A stretch of DNA of 64,000 nt. Origin: Kerstersia gyiorum. GTDB lineage: Bacteria; Pseudomonadota; Gammaproteobacteria; Burkholderiales; Burkholderiaceae_B. The translations under genes and the position numbers were made by a program. The stretch is from positions 558,001-622,000 of the forward strand of contig NZ_SGWZ01000002.1 in the NCBI RefSeq assembly GCF_004216755.1, given 5' to 3'. The notes below the pieces were generated by a model, which ran no database searches, had not been told where the DNA came from, and saw only the letters and a list, made by a program, of their open reading frames with translations. This document shows, piece after piece, positions 60,409-64,000 of the stretch (positions within the stretch are counted from its first letter, which is position 1; each line of letters opens with the position of its first letter).

Positions 60409-61521
60409 TCAGGCCGGCTGGACCGGCCAGACGTGCTCGCCCAGGTTCAGCATCAGGCGGTTGGCCCAGGCGAAAATCGCGATGCTGTGGATGCCATCCA
60501 GGATTTCAGCCGCGGTCAGGCCGGCGGCGTAGAGCGCTTGCAGGTCGCTTGCCGCCAGGTGTCCGGGTTGGCGGGTGAGCGTGAGCGCCAGTTGCACGAT
60601 GGCGCGTTCGCGCGCGTTGGTGCCGGCTGTGTCAGGGTCTTCGAAGACTTGTGCAATAACGTCGTTGCGCTTGGCAAGCTGCTCGAAACGCTGGGCATGC
60701 ACTGATGCGCAATAGACGCAGCCATTTACGCGTGACACCACGGTGCTGGCCAGTTCCCGCTCCGCGCGTGACATGCCCCCCGGCGCATACATGATGGCAT
60801 TGAATACCGTGGAGCGTTCCTGCAGGATGCGAGGCTGCTGGATCAGTGCCAGATAGTAGTCGCTGGTTTTGGCGGTGGGATGGCTGGCTTCCAGGATGGC
60901 AAGCTGCTCGGGGGTGGCCTGGTCCAGTTGCAGCACGGGCACCCAGGCCTTCCAGTCCAGGCTGGCACTGGTGTAGCCCTTGATGTTCAGCGTTTCCCCA
61001 GGCTTGGGCAGATGGGCCGGGTGGACGAAGGGCGCTGTGTCGGCCGGTGGCGTTACAGCATCCGCAGCCGGCGCGCTGCTGTGCTTGAGCGCATCCAGGC
61101 CGGCGATGACACGGACCTGGAAGGTGACGAAGGCAATCAATTGCGCCAGCGTGATGATGGCGGGCGCATCCAGGCCGGCCGCCAGCAGGGCGTCGATGGC
61201 GGCGCGGTCGCCATCGACCGGACGACGCGTCAGTTTTTCGGCAAAAACCAGGGCGGCACTGCTGATAGCTGCGCTGTCTTGCGTCAGCCCGGGCGTATCC
61301 AGGCGGCTGGCATAGTGCTGTTGCAGCGCGCTGCTGTCGCTGAGCGCGGCGACGCGCTCGGCCACCTGCAATCGGGTGCGCAGGCCCAGGCCAGGCAGGG
61401 TTGGGTCGAACAGGGCATCGTAACTGCCCTGGCTGGCCGCGACTATCTTGTCACGCCGGTGGCGCAAGGCCAGTGTGTCGGGAAAGGTGTCCAGTTGCGT
61501 GAGTTGGTCGATCAGGTCCAT
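60409..61521 (-). CDS. CMD/AhpD-domain peroxidase-like protein (fused halves)
   Basis: A 370-residue protein with two carboxymuconolactone-decarboxylase-like halves. The N-terminal half (about 1-180) lacks a CxxC motif. The C-terminal half has the redox pair in RVNGCVYCASVHAQRF (about 280-295), as in AhpD-like alkylhydroperoxidases. It resembles fusions found beside luciferase-like monooxygenases and peptide transporters. It could reduce organic peroxides with thiols, but an enzymatic role is unproven. ATG 61521 (MDLIDQL) is chosen; an ATG at 61563 that overlaps the upstream stop by one base would give a longer N-terminus. Confidence 0.78.
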   Translation of the reverse strand: MDLIDQLTQLDTFPDTLALRHRRDKIVAASQGSYDALFDPTLPGLGLRTRLQVAERVAALSDSSALQQHYASRLDTPGLTQDSAAISSAALVFAEKLTRRPVDGDRAAIDALLAAGLDAPAIITLAQLIAFVTFQVRVIAGLDALKHSSAPAADAVTPPADTAPFVHPAHLPKPGETLNIKGYTSASLDWKAWVPVLQLDQATPEQLAILEASHPTAKTSDYYLALIQQPRILQERSTVFNAIMYAPGGMSRAERELASTVVSRVNGCVYCASVHAQRFEQLAKRNDVIAQVFEDPDTAGTNARERAIVQLALTLTRQPGHLAASDLQALYAAGLTAAEILDGIHSIAIFAWANRLMLNLGEHVWPVQPA

Positions 61522-61562
61522 GTCGTCTCTGTGGTTCTTCTCGGTAGGTTGTCGCTGGGCCA

Positions 61563-62876
61563 TCAGCCGTGCGAGCGTTCGGCGGCGCGGGCAGCCACGG
61601 CACGTTCGAGGAAAGCGCGCACGCGCTGCCAGGAATCGGCATCTGCGCCGGCATTGACGGCGGGCGAGCCACCGGTGGTGCTCAGGCGGCCCGAGACCGG
61701 GTGGCGATAGATCAATTGCGTGGTGGGTACGTAGGGGAACAGGATGGAGTGCCCGGCATCTTCGTAGTCGTAGCGCTCCACTGGCCACGGGTGGTCGAAT
61801 TGCTGCAGGCGTTCCTCGACCATGCGGCCGTACAGGCTGGAGGGCCAGGAGCCATCGTCCTGCCCCGACAGCAGCAGTATCGGCCCCTGGATCTGTTCCA
61901 CGCGGATGCGGGCCCGTTCCACGGCGTCCGCATCCTGCAATCCAGTGAGGATGGCCTGTGTGTGGCGGCGCGGTTCCGGGCCGTTGTCCCAGGGCTCCCA
62001 GGTGGCGTTGCGGTTGTTTTCCCACAGATGCGGCAACGGCTGTCCGCGCCACCACCAGGCGGGGCCGTCACGGCCGGTGGCCGGATTGCATGCATTCTGC
62101 GCGCAATGCACGACCGCGCCAGGCACGTAGCCAATGACGGCGCTGACCAGCTCCGGCAGCAACGAGCCCAGCAGCAGGACCAGCTCGCCTCCGCGTGATT
62201 GGCCGCTCAGGGCAACGAACCCATGCAGCGGGCGTACCCGCTGGTGCAGCCATTGCAGGCCGCGCTCGAAGTATTCCAGGTGGGTGTCGGAAATGTAGTC
62301 CGACAATCCCGGCGCCTTGAAGTACCCGAGGGCGAAGGCGGCATAGCCATGCGACGCATAGAGCGCGGCGCGCGGCTCGTTGATGCCGCCGCCCGAGCCG
62401 TTCAGGATCATGACGGCCGGATGCGGGCCGGGCGTGGCCGGGGTATAGAGGGTGCCGACCAGCCCGTCTTCTCGTATGTCTTCACGCTGCACGCCGTCGA
62501 CGCGCAGGCGCTGAACCAGCGTGCCTCGTGCCGCGATGTCCGTGCCGCGCAGCAATTGCAGTTCGGTCGTCAGCGGGGCGCAGGCTTCGGTGTGGAATAC
62601 TTCGCGGGGCGAGCCGTCCTGTTCCGGTGATTGCGACCAGATCAGGCCCATCGGCGAAATGCCGGCATAGCTGCCGTCCAGCGGCGCGTCACGGCTCAGG
62701 TCCACTGTGCCCCTGGCATCGGCGCGATAGCGCGCCTGGGCATGCCACATCACGCCGGGGCCGCGCACGGTACGGCTGCGCAGGGTGATGACTTCGTCCG
62801 GCGCCAGGCCCTGGACGGAGATGCGGCGGGGGACGTCGATCAATGCGTCCCCGGGAGTGATGTCAAGCATGCTCAT
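61563..62876 (-). CDS. BAAT/acyl-CoA thioester hydrolase-like alpha/beta hydrolase
   Basis: A 437-residue protein. The N-terminal beta-rich domain (about 5-125) matches the acyl-CoA thioesterase/BAAT N-terminal type (DVPRRISVQGLAPDEVITLRS). The C-terminal alpha/beta hydrolase has PAVMILNGSGGGINEPRA (oxyanion region), nucleophile elbow ALSGQSRGGELVLLLG (Ser near 230), LLLSGQDDGSWPSSLYG with the acid, and EDAGHSILFPY with the histidine. It could hydrolyse acyl-CoA or acyl-amide substrates. It lies between the peroxidase-like gene, overlapping it slightly, and the binding-protein gene in one leftward run. Confidence 0.85.
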   Translation of the reverse strand: MSMLDITPGDALIDVPRRISVQGLAPDEVITLRSRTVRGPGVMWHAQARYRADARGTVDLSRDAPLDGSYAGISPMGLIWSQSPEQDGSPREVFHTEACAPLTTELQLLRGTDIAARGTLVQRLRVDGVQREDIREDGLVGTLYTPATPGPHPAVMILNGSGGGINEPRAALYASHGYAAFALGYFKAPGLSDYISDTHLEYFERGLQWLHQRVRPLHGFVALSGQSRGGELVLLLGSLLPELVSAVIGYVPGAVVHCAQNACNPATGRDGPAWWWRGQPLPHLWENNRNATWEPWDNGPEPRRHTQAILTGLQDADAVERARIRVEQIQGPILLLSGQDDGSWPSSLYGRMVEERLQQFDHPWPVERYDYEDAGHSILFPYVPTTQLIYRHPVSGRLSTTGGSPAVNAGADADSWQRVRAFLERAVAARAAERSHG

Positions 62877-62909
62877 GGCGTTGCGTAGGCTCCAGTAGGG
62901 TGTTGCGGC

Positions 62910-64000
62910 TTATTGCTGGGTGACCGGGCTGACCTGCAGCGCGGTCGTGCGGTCGCTGAGGAGGGGGACCACCTTCAGGCCCTTTTTGGCCGCCCAGATG
63001 TTCTTGTAGTGGAACAGCGGGATCTGGCCGACTTCATCGCTGACGATTTTGGCAGCGTCCTGGAAGATGGCAGCCCGGCGCTCGGCATCGAATTCAGCAT
63101 TGGCGTCGTCCAGCGCCTTGTCTACTGCAGCGTTGCTGTAGCGGCCCCAATTGCTGATGCCGCGGCCCTGTGCCGGGTCGTTGCTGGCCAGTGTCTGCAG
63201 CAGGCCGTAGCCGGCTTCGCCTGTGCCGTTGCCCCAGGCCAGGACGCTGACGGCGAATTCGTTCTTGCCGGCGCGGCTGGCGTAAACCGACCAGGGCACG
63301 ACTTCGACGTGCGTTTTCACACCGATGCGAGCCCAGAATTGCGCCACGGCCTGTGCGGTTTCAGGCGCTTGCGGATAACGATCGCCGGGGACGTGTATCG
63401 TGATCTGGAAACCTTCCGGGAAACCGGCGTCCGCCAGCAATTGCTTGGCGGCAGCGGCGTCATAGGGAATCTCGGGGATTTCCGGGTTGAAGCCGAACGT
63501 GTCCTTGGGCATCCACTGATTGGCGGGCGTCACGGTGCCTTGCAGGATGCGGTCGACGATGGCCTGGCGGTTGATGGCCAGCGAAAGCGCCTGGCGCACT
63601 CGCACGTCCAGCAAGGGGTTTTCCGGCAGCGGCTTGCCGGCGTTGTCCTTGATGAATTCATTGCTGCCGGGGCGGAAACTCGGTTGCAGCAGCAGGACGC
63701 GCAGGCCGGGGTAGGTATAGACCTCGACCGTAGGGGTGTTCTTCAGCTTGGTCACGTCGGTCACCGCTACTTTGTCGATCACATCGACGTCGCCGGCCAG
63801 CAGGGCAGCAGTACGGGCGGCGCCATTGTTGATGTAGCGGTAGTTCACGCGCTCCCAGTGCGGGGCCGGGCCACGGTAGTCAGGGTTGCGTTCCATGATG
63901 GTGCGGTCGCCCGGCACGTAGGACACAAACTTGTAGGGGCCGGAACCGATGACTGCCTTGCCGGAGTTGTAGTCTTCCGTCGCGCTTTTCTCGCCGACAT
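62910..64000 (-). CDS. Peptide/nickel-type ABC transporter substrate-binding protein (5' end outside the window)
   Basis: Partial: the reading frame is open to the right edge, so the N-terminus and signal peptide are missing. The visible 362 or so residues are SBP_bac_5 (DppA/OppA/NikA family): VIGSGPYKFVSYVPGD, DYRGPAPHWERVNYRYI, LLDVRVRQALSLAINRQAIVDRIL, NWGRYSNAAVDKALDDA and GQIPLFHYKN. It would bind peptides or other solutes for an ABC importer encoded beyond the edge. It lies 33 bp before the BAAT-like gene and is probably in the same operon. Confidence 0.9.
   Translation of the reverse strand, partial: VGEKSATEDYNSGKAVIGSGPYKFVSYVPGDRTIMERNPDYRGPAPHWERVNYRYINNGAARTAALLAGDVDVIDKVAVTDVTKLKNTPTVEVYTYPGLRVLLLQPSFRPGSNEFIKDNAGKPLPENPLLDVRVRQALSLAINRQAIVDRILQGTVTPANQWMPKDTFGFNPEIPEIPYDAAAAKQLLADAGFPEGFQITIHVPGDRYPQAPETAQAVAQFWARIGVKTHVEVVPWSVYASRAGKNEFAVSVLAWGNGTGEAGYGLLQTLASNDPAQGRGISNWGRYSNAAVDKALDDANAEFDAERRAAIFQDAAKIVSDEVGQIPLFHYKNIWAAKKGLKVVPLLSDRTTALQVSPVTQQ

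Noticed and set aside
1..64000. CRISPR array, rRNA operon, intact IS or prophage
   Set aside because: No regularly spaced repeats, no rRNA conserved segments and no transposase or phage structural genes were seen; the only mobile-element traces are those at 33.3-35.6 kb.

Overview
The window is GC-rich chromosomal DNA from a betaproteobacterium, most likely order Burkholderiales and probably family Alcaligenaceae (Bordetella/Achromobacter relatives). This rests on the tpiA-secG-tRNA-Leu(GAG) order, the abundance of TRAP, RND and IclR/LysR-type genes, protein character and codon use. No rRNA, CRISPR array, intact insertion sequence or intact prophage is visible. The genus cannot be fixed from the sequence alone.

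Layout. 0.3-6.5 kb: glutaminase, an EF-hand protein, a glycine-zipper lipoprotein, an APC permease, a ProP-type osmolyte symporter and a small secreted protein. 6.6-18.1 kb: a divergent catabolic locus around an IclR regulator. Leftward lie a TRAP transporter (DctP, fused DctQM), an SCP2-type thiolase, an acyl-CoA ligase and a gamma-carbonic-anhydrase-like protein. Rightward lie an SDR, two adjacent PPC/DUF296 proteins and a Tat-exported GMC oxidoreductase. Together they suggest import of an organic acid, oxidation, CoA activation and thiolytic cleavage of an unidentified substrate. 18.25-18.57 kb: tRNA-Leu(UAA) interrupted in its anticodon loop by a 237-nt group I intron, the most striking feature of the window. 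19.1-27.4 kb: an amino-acid locus with a polar amino-acid ABC importer, a DadA-like FAD oxidoreductase, two different ornithine-cyclodeaminase-family enzymes, and RpiR and Lrp regulators. The gene set resembles opine or imino-acid catabolic clusters.

27.5-33.3 kb: a lactate-permease-family protein with a very large Ala/Pro-rich insertion, a rhomboid protease, a quinone oxidoreductase, tpiA, secG and tRNA-Leu(GAG). 33.3-35.6 kb: the scar of an integrated element at that tRNA. It consists of a frameshifted and truncated tyrosine integrase, an intact hipBA toxin-antitoxin pair with its own operators, and a possible conjugation-gene remnant. 35.8-46.6 kb: a DUF4105 membrane protein coupled to a large lipoprotein lipase, an old yellow enzyme, a HAD phosphatase, mntP behind a yybP-ykoY manganese riboswitch, an LTA-synthase-family phosphoglycerol transferase, a 53-residue membrane protein with its own terminator, an AraC regulator and cytochrome b561.

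46.7-53.9 kb: a complete RND efflux operon (adaptor, pump, outer-membrane channel) divergent from a LysR regulator, arranged like MexEF-OprN. 54.0-60.2 kb: an ABC importer of the iron/spermidine/phosphorylated-sugar class in one operon with a LacI regulator and an inositol-monophosphatase-family enzyme, with an 18-bp perfect operator palindrome at the operon head. 60.4-64 kb: a CMD/AhpD-type peroxidase-like protein, a BAAT-like alpha/beta hydrolase and a dipeptide-type binding protein cut by the right edge.

All coordinates and motifs were read by eye. Functions are family-level assignments, and substrate proposals are inferences.
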